Part shown: positions 9,213 to 21,210 of the stretch, piece by piece | Layout: each line of letters opens with the position of its first letter | Numbering within the stretch: the first letter of the stretch is position 1 | From: an uncultured Cedecea sp. | Lineage (GTDB): Bacteria > Pseudomonadota > Gammaproteobacteria > Enterobacterales > Enterobacteriaceae | Reading direction: 5' to 3' | DNA length: 64,000 nt | Assembly (NCBI RefSeq): GCF_947498825.1 | Contig: NZ_CANMLV010000001.1 | Span: 186,001 to 250,000, forward strand | Notes under the pieces: model-generated | What the model saw: only the letters and a program-made list of their open reading frames with translations | Database searches by the model: none | What the model was told of the DNA's origin: nothing | Translations under genes and position numbers: made by a program

Positions 9213-10220
9213 TTAGATAGGGTGTGAAGGAAGCATTGAACCGGGTTGCATCAGGCGTTCCCATGTCAGCAATGTTTCTGTCAGGATAAGTTCACGATTC
9301 ACACCTACTACATTCAGCAATGTTCCCCGGCACTGGAGCCAGGTCTGTAGCAAGCTATGAAGTAAGGCAGGTGAACCTTGCTGTGTCAGTTTTATAACCA
9401 GTGGCAAGTGGTCATTATTCGTTAGCCAGTCGGTCGCGCCTTGCTGATATTTTATCGCATCCAGCAAGAGTGCACAGAGCCAGTCCAGACTGCGTACCGC
9501 ATCGTCATGATTAAATTCGGACAGTAACGCTAACATATCGCCAGAGTCACAAGCGATATTCAGACTGTCACTCAGTTTCTCACGTTGTTTCCATAACGCC
9601 GGTTCCAACAACTGTAAAGCCGCTGGCGGCGATCCAGCGCTTAAACGTAATGCGGCGGTTAATGCGTCCGGAGTCTGTTGAATTTCCCGGGCAAGCCAGC
9701 TCCGGGCAAAAGATTCAGGCGGTGGCGCAAGGTGCCAACAGAGACAACGGCTGCGTAAGGTCGCGGGAAGATGTGCAGGTTCCGGGCTACTGAGAAAGAA
9801 CCAGGTTTTGACAGGCGGCTCTTCCAGTGTTTTTAGCAGTGCATTTGCCGCCGCTTCCGTAAGTTTATCGGCCTGGGCAATACGGATCACTTTATTGCCC
9901 CCCTGCTGGGAGTGGCTGTAAAGTTTTTCTGTTATCTCACGAATAACATCAATACCTATTGTTGACTTGCCTTTCTCCAGTCCAATTTCATAGCTATCGG
10001 GATGAGTTCCCGCCTGCATTAACTGGCAGCTATGGCATTCGCCACAGCTCTTATTACCCAGAGGTCGCTGACACATTAGCCAGCGACAAAGAGCATAAAT
10101 CAGCGCATCGTCTCCCATACAGGGTAAAGAATGAACCAATAAGGCATGGTGTCCGCGGCCCGCCTGATACTGGCTGATTAGCTGCTCAAAAGGCGCGCGT
10201 AACCACGGATACCATTTCAT
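9213..10220 (-). CDS. holB: DNA polymerase III delta-prime subunit
   Basis: Clamp-loader subunit that stabilises the open ring during loading of the beta clamp. The zinc-binding cysteines are Cys50, Cys59, Cys62 and Cys65. The sensor-1 region TLEEPPVKTWFFL and the following arginines are present; there is no functional P-loop, as expected for delta-prime. It is 335 residues. Its ATG shares one base with the tmk stop (TGATG), so translation is coupled. Confidence 0.97.
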   Translation of the reverse strand: MKWYPWLRAPFEQLISQYQAGRGHHALLVHSLPCMGDDALIYALCRWLMCQRPLGNKSCGECHSCQLMQAGTHPDSYEIGLEKGKSTIGIDVIREITEKLYSHSQQGGNKVIRIAQADKLTEAAANALLKTLEEPPVKTWFFLSSPEPAHLPATLRSRCLCWHLAPPPESFARSWLAREIQQTPDALTAALRLSAGSPPAALQLLEPALWKQREKLSDSLNIACDSGDMLALLSEFNHDDAVRSLDWLCALLLDAIKYQQGATDWLTNNDHLPLVIKLTQQGSPALLHSLLQTWLQCRGTLLNVVGVNRELILTETLLTWERLMQPGSMLPSHPI

Positions 10221-10858
10221 CAGACTTGCTCCTGATACCAGTCAATCACGGTCTGACGAATTGTCTGTGAAACCTCGTCCAGCGAGCCGGTCGCATCGAT
10301 AACCTGAATATGGCTATCAGCTTGCGCCAGCTCAAGATAGCGCTGCCGTGTGCGGTTAAAGAAATCGAGTGATTCTTGCTCTATTCTGTCCAGCTCGCCA
10401 CGAGCACGAGCACGACCCAGCCCGACTTCAGGTGTGACATCCAGATACAGTGTCAGGTCAGGATGAAAATCCCCCAGCACCGTGTTCCGCAGCGCCATCA
10501 ACAAGTTCTTATCGATACCCCGACCACCGCCCTGATAAGCCTGGGTTGAGAGATCGTGCCTGTCACCGATAACCCACTGTCCGCTGGCAAGCGCTGGTTT
10601 AATCACCGTTTCAACCAGCTGGACACGCGCGGCATAAAACATCAGCAATTCTGCTTTATCCGTGACTTTTTCATCACCGATACCACGGTTATTCAGGGTC
10701 AGTTCGCGTAAACGCTCTGCCAGTGGCGTGCCGCCAGGTTCACGGGTAAAAGTCAGACAGTTGATCCCTAAGTCTTTTAAAGTTGCCACCACCACATTAT
10801 GTGCATTGGTTTTACCTGCGCCTTCCAGACCTTCGATAACAATAAATTTACTGTCCAT
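10220..10858 (-). CDS. tmk: Thymidylate kinase
   Basis: Converts dTMP to dTDP with ATP. P-loop GLEGAGKT at residues 10-17, the substrate DRH motif in [18 protein letters not shown], and an arginine-rich LID segment [12 protein letters not shown] typical of the enterobacterial enzyme. At 212 residues it is the normal length. The codon after the P-loop Thr is Asn where E. coli has Thr (GKTN versus GKTT), a conservative change. It overlaps mltG by 11 bases and holB by one. Confidence 0.97.
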   Translation of the reverse strand: MDSKFIVIEGLEGAGKTNAHNVVVATLKDLGINCLTFTREPGGTPLAERLRELTLNNRGIGDEKVTDKAELLMFYAARVQLVETVIKPALASGQWVIGDRHDLSTQAYQGGGRGIDKNLLMALRNTVLGDFHPDLTLYLDVTPEVGLGRARARGELDRIEQESLDFFNRTRQRYLELAQADSHIQVIDATGSLDEVSQTIRQTVIDWYQEQV

Positions 10859-11870
10859 TTTTTTCCTTGAGTGATTTGATATATACCTGAACGGCCTTGT
10901 TATGGTTAGTCAGATTGGTGCTAAAGGTGTGGCCTCCTTTACCATCTGCGACAAAATAGTAATAAGGTGACTCCCCTGGATGTGCGGCGGCCTGTAACGA
11001 AGCTTTGCTTGGTAATGCAATCGGACCAGGGGGCATGCCACTGATAACATAAGTATTATAAGGTGTCGGCGTATCGAGATGTTTACGTGTTAACCGCCCC
11101 GTATAAGCATCACCAAGACCATAGATAACGGTAGGATCGGTTTGCAGACGCATACCGGCCCGCAAACGGTTCATAAACACCGATGCCACATTTTCCCGTT
11201 CCTCAGCCAGCGCGGTTTCCTTCTCAATAATCGAAGCCATCGTCACCAGTTCATTCTCGGTTTTGTAGGGAAGATCTTTGGCCCGCCCTTTCCAGGTCTC
11301 AGTGACGGTGTTTACCATTTTCTGATGCGCGCGCTTGAGTAGTGCCACATCCGTGGTATCCGCGGTATACATCCAGGTATCAGGATAAAACCACCCCTCT
11401 ATTTGGTTTGGGTCATCAATACCCAGAGCTTTAGCTACCGTCGCATAATTATCGTCGGCAAGGGTATGCTGGATAAAAGGTGCAGCACGTAATTGTTTCA
11501 GTAAGTCACTTAATCGCATCCCTTCAATAAAACGTACTGGAAACTGTGCTTCTTTGCCGCTTGCCAGTAATTGCAGCATATCGCTGACGGTCATGCCTGG
11601 CGACAGGCGATAGGTACCTGCTTTAAATTGCGCGAGTTCAGGTTCAACCCGCAGTAACCACTGAAAGACTCGCGGGCGAGTAATCAGCTTCTCTTTATAG
11701 AGTTGATTTCCCAGCGCCAGCCGACCGGTGCCTGCTTTAAGGGTGAAAAAGGTGTCTTGCTGGATATCAATCGGGCTATTAGCCAGTTGACGCACTTTCA
11801 TCATACCTACGCCGGCAACGACAGCCAGCACAACCAGGATGAACAAAAGGAGCAGTAAGAATTTTTTCAT
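10848..11870 (-). CDS. mltG: Endolytic murein transglycosylase MltG
   Basis: Inner-membrane lytic transglycosylase that cleaves nascent glycan strands and so sets their length. One transmembrane helix at residues 3-22, a LysM-like domain after it, and the catalytic YceG domain with the essential glutamate in SIIEKETA near residue 218. The TDPTVIYG and [12 protein letters not shown] blocks are typical. It is 340 residues, the E. coli length. It sits 10 bases after pabC and overlaps tmk, so the order pabC-mltG-tmk-holB-ycfH is that of E. coli. Confidence 0.97.
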   Translation of the reverse strand: MKKFLLLLLFILVVLAVVAGVGMMKVRQLANSPIDIQQDTFFTLKAGTGRLALGNQLYKEKLITRPRVFQWLLRVEPELAQFKAGTYRLSPGMTVSDMLQLLASGKEAQFPVRFIEGMRLSDLLKQLRAAPFIQHTLADDNYATVAKALGIDDPNQIEGWFYPDTWMYTADTTDVALLKRAHQKMVNTVTETWKGRAKDLPYKTENELVTMASIIEKETALAEERENVASVFMNRLRAGMRLQTDPTVIYGLGDAYTGRLTRKHLDTPTPYNTYVISGMPPGPIALPSKASLQAAAHPGESPYYYFVADGKGGHTFSTNLTNHNKAVQVYIKSLKEKNGQ

Positions 11871-11880
11871 CGGTAATCAA

Positions 11881-12681
11881 TTACTCACATAATGGGGCTA
11901 AAAAATGATACAGCGCGCCGATCGGGTAATGCCAGTTTTCAACCTGTCTGACCGGAATAATCGGCATCAGAGCATTACAGATTATCACTTCATCGGCATC
12001 CGCAAGCGTTTCCGGCGGTTCACTGACTTGTTCACAGTGCCATCGACTGCCTTTTAAGTAGCTCATAATACGCTGGCGCATAGTACCATTGACACCAGAC
12101 TTATCCACATAAGGGGTAAAAACCTGTTCTCCCTTACGCCAGAATAAATTGGCCGCACAACATTCTACCAGCCATCCCTCACTGTCAAGAACCAGCGCTT
12201 CTTCGGCGTCAGTCTGCTCAAGGTGTGTTCGAATCAGGACTTGTTCAAGACGATTAAGGTGCTTAATTCCCGCAAGCATTGGGTTCTGCCCCAACCGAAC
12301 AGGGCTCAGAGCAAGTTTAATACCCTGTTTACGCCAGTGATGATAGAAAGCCGGACGCGGGAAAACGGACAGTATACGCGTAGGGTTATCACAGTGGCTG
12401 GCACTGTATCCCCGTCCACCGCTGCCACGAGAAATAATCACCTTGAGTACACCATCAGGTGTCTCACTGGCCAGCATATTCATTTCATGTTCAAGTTTCT
12501 GCCAGTCAACTTTCGTTATCAGTAGCACTTCGCATGCTTGCTGCAAGCGACGTAAATGATCGGGTTGATGACAAATCGCTCCTGAGAGGATACGTGCCGT
12601 CGTAAAACACCCGTCACCAAACTGGATTGCACGGTCGCTGGCGTTAATTTCGCTTTGCCACTGGCCATTGATGAGATGCAT
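11881..12681 (-). CDS. pabC: Aminodeoxychorismate lyase
   Basis: PLP enzyme of folate synthesis that converts 4-amino-4-deoxychorismate to p-aminobenzoate and pyruvate. It is a fold-type IV aminotransferase-like protein of 266 residues; the PLP lysine lies in GIKHLNRLEQVL, and EALVLDSEGWLVECCAANLFW is the family core. The ATG has a GAGGG ribosome site. It follows fabF by 98 bases, and the same neighbourhood occurs in E. coli. Confidence 0.95.
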   Translation of the reverse strand: MHLINGQWQSEINASDRAIQFGDGCFTTARILSGAICHQPDHLRRLQQACEVLLITKVDWQKLEHEMNMLASETPDGVLKVIISRGSGGRGYSASHCDNPTRILSVFPRPAFYHHWRKQGIKLALSPVRLGQNPMLAGIKHLNRLEQVLIRTHLEQTDAEEALVLDSEGWLVECCAANLFWRKGEQVFTPYVDKSGVNGTMRQRIMSYLKGSRWHCEQVSEPPETLADADEVIICNALMPIIPVRQVENWHYPIGALYHFLAPLCE

Positions 12682-12779
12682 ATAAGAACCCTCAGTACAG
12701 AATGGGATAATACCGGCGGGGTAAAGGAGGGAAGCTCTGGATAGCAGAGCCTGTGAACAGGCCCGACTATTTATACGGT

Positions 12780-14045
<1,266 letters not shown>

Positions 14046-14073
14046 TTACTTGTGGGACAATTCAGATAAAACA

Positions 14074-14095
14074 CAGGCGGTCGAATGACCGCCTG
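14074..14095 (-). terminator. Intercistronic hairpin between acpP and fabF
   Basis: A perfect 9-bp stem (CAGGCGGTC / GACCGCCTG, four-base loop) lies just after the acpP stop and is followed leftward by TGTTTTAT. It could end or stabilise the abundant acpP message while part of the transcription reads into fabF. Confidence 0.7.
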
Positions 14096-14106
14096 GAGAT
14101 GCTCAC

Positions 14107-14343
14107 TTACGCCTGGTGACCGTTGATGTAATCAATGGCAGCCTGAACGGTGGTGATTTTCTCAGCTTCTTCGTCCGGAATCTCAGTATCAAACTCTTCT
14201 TCCAGAGCCATTACCAGCTCAACGGTGTCAAGAGAATCAGCGCCCAAGTCCTCAACGAAAGAAGCGGAGTTGATAACTTCTTCCTGCTTAACGCCCAGTT
14301 GCTCACCAATGATTTTCTTAACACGTTCTTCGATAGTGCTCAT
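14107..14343 (-). CDS. acpP: Acyl carrier protein
   Basis: Carrier of growing acyl chains. It is 78 residues and very acidic, with the phosphopantetheine serine in the invariant [16 protein letters not shown] segment (Ser37 counting Met1). It appears nearly identical to E. coli AcpP. It is flanked by longer gaps than the other fab genes (154 bases before, 85 after), which leaves room for its own promoter and terminator, consistent with high independent expression. Confidence 0.99.
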   Translation of the reverse strand: MSTIEERVKKIIGEQLGVKQEEVINSASFVEDLGADSLDTVELVMALEEEFDTEIPDEEAEKITTVQAAIDYINGHQA

Positions 14344-14497
14344 ACTCTTAAATTTCCTATCAAAACTCGCTTACGCGATGGTTTTCGTAGTGTATAAAAT
14401 GCTGAAAAAGATGCAACTAAATCTAGGCTAATCACACCATGATTTTACGTTATTTTGCGGCTATTCGCCCAAATAACGCAAATATTTTTCACCATGG

Positions 14498-15232
14498 TTA
14501 AACCATATACATTCCACCATTGACGTGCAGGGTCTCACCAGAGATGTACCCGGCCTCGTCAGAGGCTAAAAATGCAACAGCGCTGGCGATTTCCTTTGCG
14601 TCGCCTAAACGACCCGCAGGCACCTGCGCCAGGATACCCGTACGCTGTTCATCAGATAGCGCACGCGTCATGTCCGTCTCAATAAAGCCCGGAGCAATGA
14701 CATTCACTGTAATACCGCGTGACGCAACTTCACGTGCCAGCGATTTACTGAAGCCGATCAGACCCGCTTTCGCCGCAGCGTAGTTGGCCTGACCTGCATT
14801 TCCCATGGTACCGACCACAGAACCGATAGTGATAATGCGACCATGACGTTTTTTCATCATCGCACGCAGTACCGCTTTTGACAGTCTGAAAACAGATGAC
14901 AAGTTAGTTTCGAGAATATCGCTCCACTCATCATCTTTCATACGCATCAGGAGGTTATCACGAGTGATTCCGGCATTATTCACCAAAATATCAACTTCAC
15001 CAAATTCTTTACGAATGTTTTCCAGCACCGAGTTAATAGAATCCGGATCGACAACATTCAGCATAAAGCCTTTACCATTAGCGCCTAAGTAGTCGCTGAT
15101 AGCCTGTGCACCGCTTTCGCTGGTTGCAGTACCGATGACTTTTGCACCACGAGCAACCAGTGTCTCAGCGATTGCCCGGCCAATACCGCGACTTGCACCC
15201 GTAACCAGCGCAATTTTTCCTTCAAAACTCAT
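14498..15232 (-). CDS. fabG: 3-oxoacyl-ACP reductase
   Basis: NADPH-dependent short-chain dehydrogenase, first reduction of the elongation cycle. Cofactor motif GASRGIG at residues 12-18, NNAG near 86-89, and the catalytic Ser, Tyr and Lys in SVVGTMGNAGQANYAAAKAG. It is 244 residues, as in E. coli. It starts 12 bases after fabD in one leftward transcript. Confidence 0.98.
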   Translation of the reverse strand: MSFEGKIALVTGASRGIGRAIAETLVARGAKVIGTATSESGAQAISDYLGANGKGFMLNVVDPDSINSVLENIRKEFGEVDILVNNAGITRDNLLMRMKDDEWSDILETNLSSVFRLSKAVLRAMMKKRHGRIITIGSVVGTMGNAGQANYAAAKAGLIGFSKSLAREVASRGITVNVIAPGFIETDMTRALSDEQRTGILAQVPAGRLGDAKEIASAVAFLASDEAGYISGETLHVNGGMYMV

Positions 15233-15244
15233 GGTATTCCTCTG

Positions 15245-16174
15245 TTATTGCTCAAGTGCTGCTGACAAGGATGCTGGCTCATTAATCGCCGTCGCCGTCA
15301 GACTATCAACAATGCGTTTAGTCAATCCTGTCAATACTTTACCCGGACCGACTTCCAGCAAATATTCAGCGCCCTGAGCGGCAATAAATTCCACCGACCG
15401 AGTCCACTGTACCGGACTATAAAGCTGACGAACTAACGCGCTACGAATCGCTTCAGGCGAGGTTTCACATTTTACGTCAACGTTATTTACAACCGGTATA
15501 TTTGGCGTATTAAAAACAATTTTGTCTAATGCAACAGCCAGTTTATCGGCTGCCGGTTTCATCAGTGCACAATGTGATGGCACACTCACCGGTAATGGCA
15601 GCGCACGCTTGGCCCCTGCGGCTTTGCAGGCAGCTCCCGCACGCTCAACCGCTTCTTTATTACCCGCAATAACAACCTGACCGGGAGAGTTAAAGTTAAC
15701 CGGAGAAACAACCTCGCCTTGTGCTGATTCAGCGCAAGCCTTGGCAATTGCGTCATCATCCAGGCCAATAATAGCGTACATTGCGCCAGTACCTTCCGGT
15801 ACTGCATCTTGCATCAGTTTACCACGCAGTTCGACCAGACGAACGGCATCAGCAAAATCAATCACACCCGCGCAAACCAGCGCAGAGTATTCACCGAGAC
15901 TGTGTCCTGCCAGCAGAGCCGGTACAGCCCCCCCCTTTTGCTGCCACAGACGCCATAATGCCACGGACGCGGTTAACAGCGCCGGCTGGGTCTGCCAGGT
16001 TTTATTCAGTTCTTCTGCTGGGCCATTCTGGGTCAGAGACCATAAGTCATAGCCCAGAGCGTCAGACGCGTCCTGGAAAGTTTGCTCTATAATCGGATTG
16101 TCTGCCGCCAGAGATGCCAGCATACCAACCGTTTGAGAACCCTGCCCTGGAAATACCATTGCAAATTGAGTCAT
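15245..16174 (-). CDS. fabD: Malonyl-CoA:ACP transacylase
   Basis: Loads malonyl groups onto ACP. Nucleophile Ser92 lies in GHSLGEYSAL, and the partner His is in VPSHCALM near residue 201. The frame could start seven codons earlier, but the ATG at 16174 gives MTQFAMVFPGQGSQ and the standard 309 residues. It lies 17 bases downstream of fabH. Confidence 0.97.
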   Translation of the reverse strand: MTQFAMVFPGQGSQTVGMLASLAADNPIIEQTFQDASDALGYDLWSLTQNGPAEELNKTWQTQPALLTASVALWRLWQQKGGAVPALLAGHSLGEYSALVCAGVIDFADAVRLVELRGKLMQDAVPEGTGAMYAIIGLDDDAIAKACAESAQGEVVSPVNFNSPGQVVIAGNKEAVERAGAACKAAGAKRALPLPVSVPSHCALMKPAADKLAVALDKIVFNTPNIPVVNNVDVKCETSPEAIRSALVRQLYSPVQWTRSVEFIAAQGAEYLLEVGPGKVLTGLTKRIVDSLTATAINEPASLSAALEQ

Positions 16175-16191
16175 CGTGAACATTCCTTTAA

Positions 16192-17145
16192 TCAAAAACG
16201 AACCAGAGCAGAACCCCAGGTAAAACCACCGCCGAAGGCTTCGAGCAGTACCAGGTGACCCGCCTTAATTCGGCCGTCACGTACTGCTTCATCCAGTGCA
16301 GCCGGGACTGATGCCGCCGAGGTATTACCGTGACGGTCTAAAGTGACCACCACGTTATCCATCGACATTCCCAGCTTTTTCGCCGTCGCGCTGATAATAC
16401 GCAGGTTTGCTTGATGAGGAACCAACCAGTCAATCGCCTCGTGACCCAAGTTATTTGCAGCCAGCGTTTCATCAACGATATGAGCAAGCTCAGTCACTGC
16501 AATTTTAAATACCTCGTTACCCGCCATAGTCAGATAAATCGGACTTTCAGGATCAATGCGTGAGGCATTCGGCAGCGTCAGTAACTCACCATAGCTACCA
16601 TCTGCATGTAAATGCGTTGAGATAATGCCAGGCTCCTGAGACTGTCCCAAGACGACTGCACCGGCAGCATCACCAAAAATAATAATTGTGCTGCGATCGG
16701 TGGGATCGCAGGTTCGGGCTAATACATCCGAACCAATCACCAGGGCGTGTTTCACCGCACCTGATTTGACATACTGATCGGCAATACTGAGCGCATAAGT
16801 GAACCCTGCGCACGCAGCAGCAACATCAAACGCCGGACAGCCTTTAATTTCCAGCATAGCCTGAATTTGGCAAGCCGCACTTGGAAAAGCATGTGTTGAA
16901 GACGTGGTCGCCACAATAATCAGACCAATATCTTGTTTATCGATACCTGCCATTTCCAGCGCGCGTGTCGCCGCGGCATAGCCCATCGTTGCCACTGTTT
17001 CGTCCGGCCCGGCGATACGACGTTCGCGAATTCCGGTCCGCGAGACTATCCATTCGTCAGAGGTATCCACCATCTTTTCCAGACAAGCGTTGGTCCGTAC
17101 CTGTTCAGGCAGAAAGCTGCCCGTACCAATAATCTTTGTATACAT
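16192..17145 (-). CDS. fabH: Beta-ketoacyl-ACP synthase III
   Basis: Starts fatty-acid synthesis by condensing acetyl-CoA with malonyl-ACP. Catalytic Cys in [12 protein letters not shown] near residue 112, His in [10 protein letters not shown] near 244 and Asn in [13 protein letters not shown] near 274. It is 317 residues. It lies six bases after the plsX stop. Confidence 0.98.
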   Translation of the reverse strand: MYTKIIGTGSFLPEQVRTNACLEKMVDTSDEWIVSRTGIRERRIAGPDETVATMGYAAATRALEMAGIDKQDIGLIIVATTSSTHAFPSAACQIQAMLEIKGCPAFDVAAACAGFTYALSIADQYVKSGAVKHALVIGSDVLARTCDPTDRSTIIIFGDAAGAVVLGQSQEPGIISTHLHADGSYGELLTLPNASRIDPESPIYLTMAGNEVFKIAVTELAHIVDETLAANNLGHEAIDWLVPHQANLRIISATAKKLGMSMDNVVVTLDRHGNTSAASVPAALDEAVRDGRIKAGHLVLLEAFGGGFTWGSALVRF

Positions 17146-17151
17146 GTCTGT

Positions 17152-18186
17152 TCAGTCACTCTTGGATAATACAGATTCCAGGCGGGCAGCAATTCTACCA
17201 GGGACTTGCCGCCGCACCGCCTGCACTGCCTGTTCAATAGCGACAGTAAAAGCTCGCTGATTGGCCGCACCGTGACTCTTAATTACAGTGCCGCGTAATC
17301 CTAACAGACAGGCGCCATTATACTGGTCGGGGTTGAGGTGACTAAATCGCCTGGAGAGGCGTTTTTGTAGCCAATGCTTCAATAAAATAAGCCACCACGA
17401 CCGTTTTTTCCCTTCACTCTCTGATTTAAGCAAAGAGAGAAACATTCTGACGACACCTTCCATGGTTTTTAATGTGACATTACCGACAAAACCATCACAT
17501 ACTAATACGTCCGTTTTTCCAGCTAATAGTTCATTGGCTTCAAGATAACCAATGTAGTTGATAGCGGACATACTCTTTAATAATGCAGAGGCATCTCGAA
17601 TGCTGGGTAACCCTTTTGTTTCCTCTTCGCCAATATTCAGCAAAGCGACCCTGGGCTGTGCAATTTCCAGCAGCTCTTCTGCCATCACTGAACCCATGAT
17701 GGCAAACTGAACCAGCATCGTGCTGCTGCAGTCAACATTCGCCCCTAAGTCCAGCACGACTGTTTTACCCTGCAGCTGATGCGGGAGTAACGTCATCAAC
17801 GCTGGTCGCTCAATACCTTCAATAGGTTTGAGCAATAATTTCGCCAGCCCCATCAGTGCACCGGTATTTCCTGCACTGACACAAGCACTGGCACGCCCTT
17901 CTTTCACCAATTCCAAGGCTACCCGCATCGAAGAGCCGCGGCTCTGGCGAATGGCTTGTGCGGGCCTTGCATCGCTGGCAATAACAGACTCAGCAGGGAT
18001 CACTTGTATACGTGAACGCTGTTCAAAATCAGTTTTTGTGAGCAATGGGTTTATTTCGTCGGGAAGTCCGACCAAGAGAAGTTCGAGCGCAGGGTCGAAG
18101 TCCAGTGCCTGCAATGCAGCAGGCACTGTCACGGTAGGACCGAAGTCCCCACCCATCGCATCTAACGCAAGGGTTAGACGTGTCAA
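17152..18186 (-). CDS. plsX: Phosphate acyltransferase PlsX
   Basis: Peripheral membrane enzyme that makes acyl-phosphate from acyl-ACP, entry to phospholipid synthesis through PlsY and linked to PlsB in gammaproteobacteria. The N-terminus [12 protein letters not shown] and the central [16 protein letters not shown] are diagnostic. It is 344 residues. It follows rpmF by 12 bases, linking ribosomal protein and lipid genes in one operon as in E. coli. Confidence 0.97.
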   Translation of the reverse strand: MTRLTLALDAMGGDFGPTVTVPAALQALDFDPALELLLVGLPDEINPLLTKTDFEQRSRIQVIPAESVIASDARPAQAIRQSRGSSMRVALELVKEGRASACVSAGNTGALMGLAKLLLKPIEGIERPALMTLLPHQLQGKTVVLDLGANVDCSSTMLVQFAIMGSVMAEELLEIAQPRVALLNIGEEETKGLPSIRDASALLKSMSAINYIGYLEANELLAGKTDVLVCDGFVGNVTLKTMEGVVRMFLSLLKSESEGKKRSWWLILLKHWLQKRLSRRFSHLNPDQYNGACLLGLRGTVIKSHGAANQRAFTVAIEQAVQAVRRQVPGRIAARLESVLSKSD

Positions 18187-18198
18187 GATATTGCCAAA

Positions 18199-18381
<183 letters not shown>

Positions 18382-18385
18382 TCAA

Positions 18386-18907
18386 TTACTTACGCTTTAA
18401 ACTGGCTAATGCGGCAAATGGATTTGGTTTCTCCGCCTCTGGAGGCAGTTTGCCAAAGACCATGTCCGCCTCGGACACTTCACAGTGTTCAGAATCATGC
18501 ACCGGAACAACAGGCAAAGAGAGGATAATTTCATCCTCAACTAAGGCCCGAAGATCGATTTCACCAAATTCATCAACCTGAATTGGTTCATACGCTTCCG
18601 GCAGTGCTTCAGCTTGTTCATCAGAACGAACAGGACTAAAACAATACGTTGTGTGAACGTGGTGAACAAACGGTTTCCCACAGCGCTGACATTCGAGAGT
18701 GACCGTGACCTTCGCATCACCGGTTAAAACGGCAAGGCGTTGGTTGTCGATATCGAATCTCATCGCACATTCTACATCACTGTCCACGCTGACAACAGAC
18801 TCAGTTACACGCTCAACCTGATCTGGGGTATAAATACCCTGGTAATCGAGGCGTTTTTGGGCGGTACGAACCGGATCAAGCGTCAGGGGTAATTTTACGT
18901 TTTGCAT
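18386..18907 (-). CDS. yceD: YceD (DUF177), 23S rRNA accumulation protein
   Basis: A 173-residue protein of the DUF177 family, required for normal 23S rRNA levels in E. coli and plants; the exact mechanism is unknown. A zinc-ribbon-like CQRCGKPF followed later by YCFSPV is visible, then an acidic region and a basic Pro/Ala C-terminus (ALASLKRK). It is the first gene of the rpmF-plsX-fab transcript, diverging from yceF. Confidence 0.95.
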   Translation of the reverse strand: MQNVKLPLTLDPVRTAQKRLDYQGIYTPDQVERVTESVVSVDSDVECAMRFDIDNQRLAVLTGDAKVTVTLECQRCGKPFVHHVHTTYCFSPVRSDEQAEALPEAYEPIQVDEFGEIDLRALVEDEIILSLPVVPVHDSEHCEVSEADMVFGKLPPEAEKPNPFAALASLKRK

Positions 18908-19048
18908 AGGGCGCGCATATTAACTTTGTAATGTCATAGAGTCAAAGAAAAAGGCTTTCCAAGAAGCCCTTTGCCAATTATTCGAACACTTTGCGGCGAC
19001 ACAGTTTAAAATGCCTTTATCTAATTCGCTATCTTTAATCAAAAAAAT

Positions 19049-19633
19049 ATGAAATCTATCGTTCTTGCGTCAAGCTCTCCCGCACGTCAGAGTTTGTTAC
19101 AAAAATTATCGTTTCCCTTTATTGCTGTCGCGCCGAATATTGATGAAACAGCCCATCAAAATGAAGATGCTGCGTCACTCGTGATGCGCCTGGCTCATGC
19201 CAAAGCACAAGCATTAGCCTTAGATTACCCGCAACATTTAATTATTGGCTCCGATCAGGTTTGTATTTTGAATCAGCAAATCGTGGGTAAACCCCACACA
19301 GTTGAAAGGGCCGTAGAACAACTGCTTGCAGCCCGTGGTAAGCGGGTGACTTTTTATACGGGGCTGAGCTTGCTCAATAGCAGTACTGGCAACTGTCAGA
19401 CCTGCTACGAGATATTTAACGTTGATTTTCGCCAGCTAACAGAACAAGAGATCCGTAACTATATCGATAAGGAACAACCTTTACACTGTGCAGGCAGCTT
19501 TAAAAGCGAAGGACTCGGGATAACCCTGTTTGAACAACTCAGTGGTAAAGATCCGAATACGCTCATCGGACTTCCTTTAATCACCTTGTGTGAGATGTTA
19601 CGAAATGAAGGCTATAACCCACTGCTGGGCTAG
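19049..19633 (+). CDS. yceF: Maf-type 7-methyl-GTP pyrophosphatase YceF
   Basis: Nucleotide pyrophosphatase that removes modified NTPs (7-methyl-GTP in the E. coli paralogue). Maf motifs: [12 protein letters not shown] at the N-terminus, [14 protein letters not shown] and the C-terminal SFKSEGLG. It is 194 residues. The gene diverges from yceD with a 141-base gap for both promoters and converges on rluC across a long hairpin. Confidence 0.95.
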   Translation: MKSIVLASSSPARQSLLQKLSFPFIAVAPNIDETAHQNEDAASLVMRLAHAKAQALALDYPQHLIIGSDQVCILNQQIVGKPHTVERAVEQLLAARGKRVTFYTGLSLLNSSTGNCQTCYEIFNVDFRQLTEQEIRNYIDKEQPLHCAGSFKSEGLGITLFEQLSGKDPNTLIGLPLITLCEMLRNEGYNPLLG

Positions 19634-19647
19634 CCGGGCAGGAAACT

Positions 19648-19679
19648 ATCAACGCTGCCTGATAAAGGGCAGCGTTGAT
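19648..19679. terminator. Bidirectional terminator between yceF and rluC
   Basis: A perfect 12-bp stem (ATCAACGCTGCC and its complement) with an eight-base loop lies between two convergent stops. T runs are poor on both sides, but the stem is long and the position is typical of a shared terminator. Confidence 0.7.
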
Positions 19680-19687
19680 GTGAAAAT

Positions 19688-20641
19688 TTAATGAGGTTTA
19701 CGTAACTTTTTCAGACACTGCTTGAGCCCCTCATCCAGCGGAGCTTCAATGCGCAGAATTTCCCCGGTATTCGGATGGGTAAAACGCAATGCCAGTGCAT
19801 GCAGGAACAGTCGATGCAAACCCGTTCCACTTAACTGACTATCAAATTCCCGCTCACCATAGCGAGAGTCGAAGGCAATCGGGTGCCCCGCATGAAGAGT
19901 ATGTACGCGGATCTGATGAGTACGACCTGTAACAGGACTACAACGAACAAGCGTGGCAATATCAAACCGTTCTTCTACTTTGAAGCGCGTTTCTGATGGT
20001 TTACCTTCACTACTTACCCGGACAATACGCTCCCCGCTTTGCAGAATATTTTTCAGTAAAGGAGCCTGGATACTTTTAATATGCGACGGCCATTGCCCGC
20101 GTACCAGTGCAAGGTAGTCCTTTTGCATTCCTTTCTCACGCAGTTGCTCATGCAGAGAACGCAGGGCTGAACGTTTTTTAGCCACCAGCAAAACGCCTGA
20201 TGTATCGCGGTCTAAGCGATGCACCAGCTCAAGAAAGCGGGCTTCCGGACGCAAGGCTCTCAGACCTTCTATCACACCAAAGCTTAAACCACTGCCACCG
20301 TGTACAGCAGTACCCGAAGGTTTATTTAATACCAGGATATGGTCATCCTCGTATAAAATCACGTGCTCAAGTGCCGCCACCTTTTGTAGATGCGGAGAAA
20401 CGGCATCTTCTTCACGCTCAGCCACCCTTACAGGAGGAATTCGTACCTGGTCATCCTCTTCCAGTTTATATTCTGGCTTAATACGCTTTTTATTTACCCG
20501 AACCTCACCTTTGCGCAAGATACGGTAAATCATACTCTTCGGAACCCCTTTCAAATGGGTACGCAAAAAGTTATCGATACGCTGCCCTGCTTCATCGGCT
20601 GAAATAGCAACAATTTTTACTGCTGGAGTCTCTGTTTTCAT
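19688..20641 (-). CDS. rluC: 23S rRNA pseudouridine synthase RluC (sites 955/2504/2580)
   Basis: Modifies three uridines in 23S rRNA. N-terminal S4 RNA-binding domain (about 17-80, RIDNFLRTHLKGVPKSMIYR) and an RluA-type catalytic domain with the active-site Asp in HRLDRDTSG near residue 144. The frame could start 14 codons earlier; the ATG at 20641 gives MKTETPAVKIVAI, the family N-terminus, and 317 residues. It diverges from rne, as in E. coli. Confidence 0.97.
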   Translation of the reverse strand: MKTETPAVKIVAISADEAGQRIDNFLRTHLKGVPKSMIYRILRKGEVRVNKKRIKPEYKLEEDDQVRIPPVRVAEREEDAVSPHLQKVAALEHVILYEDDHILVLNKPSGTAVHGGSGLSFGVIEGLRALRPEARFLELVHRLDRDTSGVLLVAKKRSALRSLHEQLREKGMQKDYLALVRGQWPSHIKSIQAPLLKNILQSGERIVRVSSEGKPSETRFKVEERFDIATLVRCSPVTGRTHQIRVHTLHAGHPIAFDSRYGEREFDSQLSGTGLHRLFLHALALRFTHPNTGEILRIEAPLDEGLKQCLKKLRKPH

Positions 20642-20792
20642 GGTTGGCGATTCTAAATAGCCCGGACGCATAGCGCCACTCATTTTTATGTGCTTAACTG
20701 AATATCAGCCCTGTTTTAGGCAGCTTAACTCATCTTTAATTTATCGTTCCAGCTAGTTGATTAAAAAGTGAGTTAAAACTGTGGCAAACTGA

Positions 20793-20823
20793 CTCGTATT
20801 GGAAAAAGTCATCTTGCTATAAT
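20793..20823 (+). promoter_or_regulatory. Likely rne promoter
   Basis: A perfect TATAAT (20818-20823) preceded by TGC forms an extended -10 element. A weak -35 may lie near GACTCG. Transcription starting near 20830 would give a leader of about 380 bases before rne, close to the roughly 360-base leader I recall in E. coli. Confidence 0.65.
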
Positions 20824-20829
20824 AAGGCT

Positions 20830-21210
20830 AGCAATGGAATAATGTGACGGTTTTCCGTTGTTGATACTTGGATTTACAAGAAATTTACGGAATACCTGTT
20901 TTGCCCGAACATTCATCCGCGCAGCAATGGCATAAGACGTATTGTATTTTCGGGCAGTTAGCGGGCTGCGGGTTGCGGCCTGACCGGTAAATGGAATTAA
21001 CTTTTAAGAAAATATCTAAGGTTATTCCCACGATAATTGCGCTGTATTTCCTTATGAAATACAGGCTACCGACACTCTGCGCCTCTCAGCCAGCGACAAC
21101 CGTGAGGTTGACGACTTGGCGTTCAGTCACGAGGCCATCGGTTCATTCCCGGTTAGCGTTACTTTTGCCCGCAGCACTAATACTAATGTAAGAATAATGA
21201 GTAAGTTACG
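20830..21210 (+). promoter_or_regulatory. Long untranslated leader of rne
   Basis: About 380 bases lie between the predicted transcription start and the rne ATG with no convincing gene; a 66-codon frame at 20991 lacks a good ribosome site and any recognisable product. In E. coli the rne leader folds into hairpins that RNase E itself recognises to destabilise its own message. The matching length and position suggest the same feedback control. I did not identify the individual hairpins. Confidence 0.6.

Noticed and set aside
20991..21191. 66-codon frame in the rne leader
   Set aside because: No good ribosome site, no recognisable product, and it lies wholly in a leader known to be untranslated in E. 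coli.
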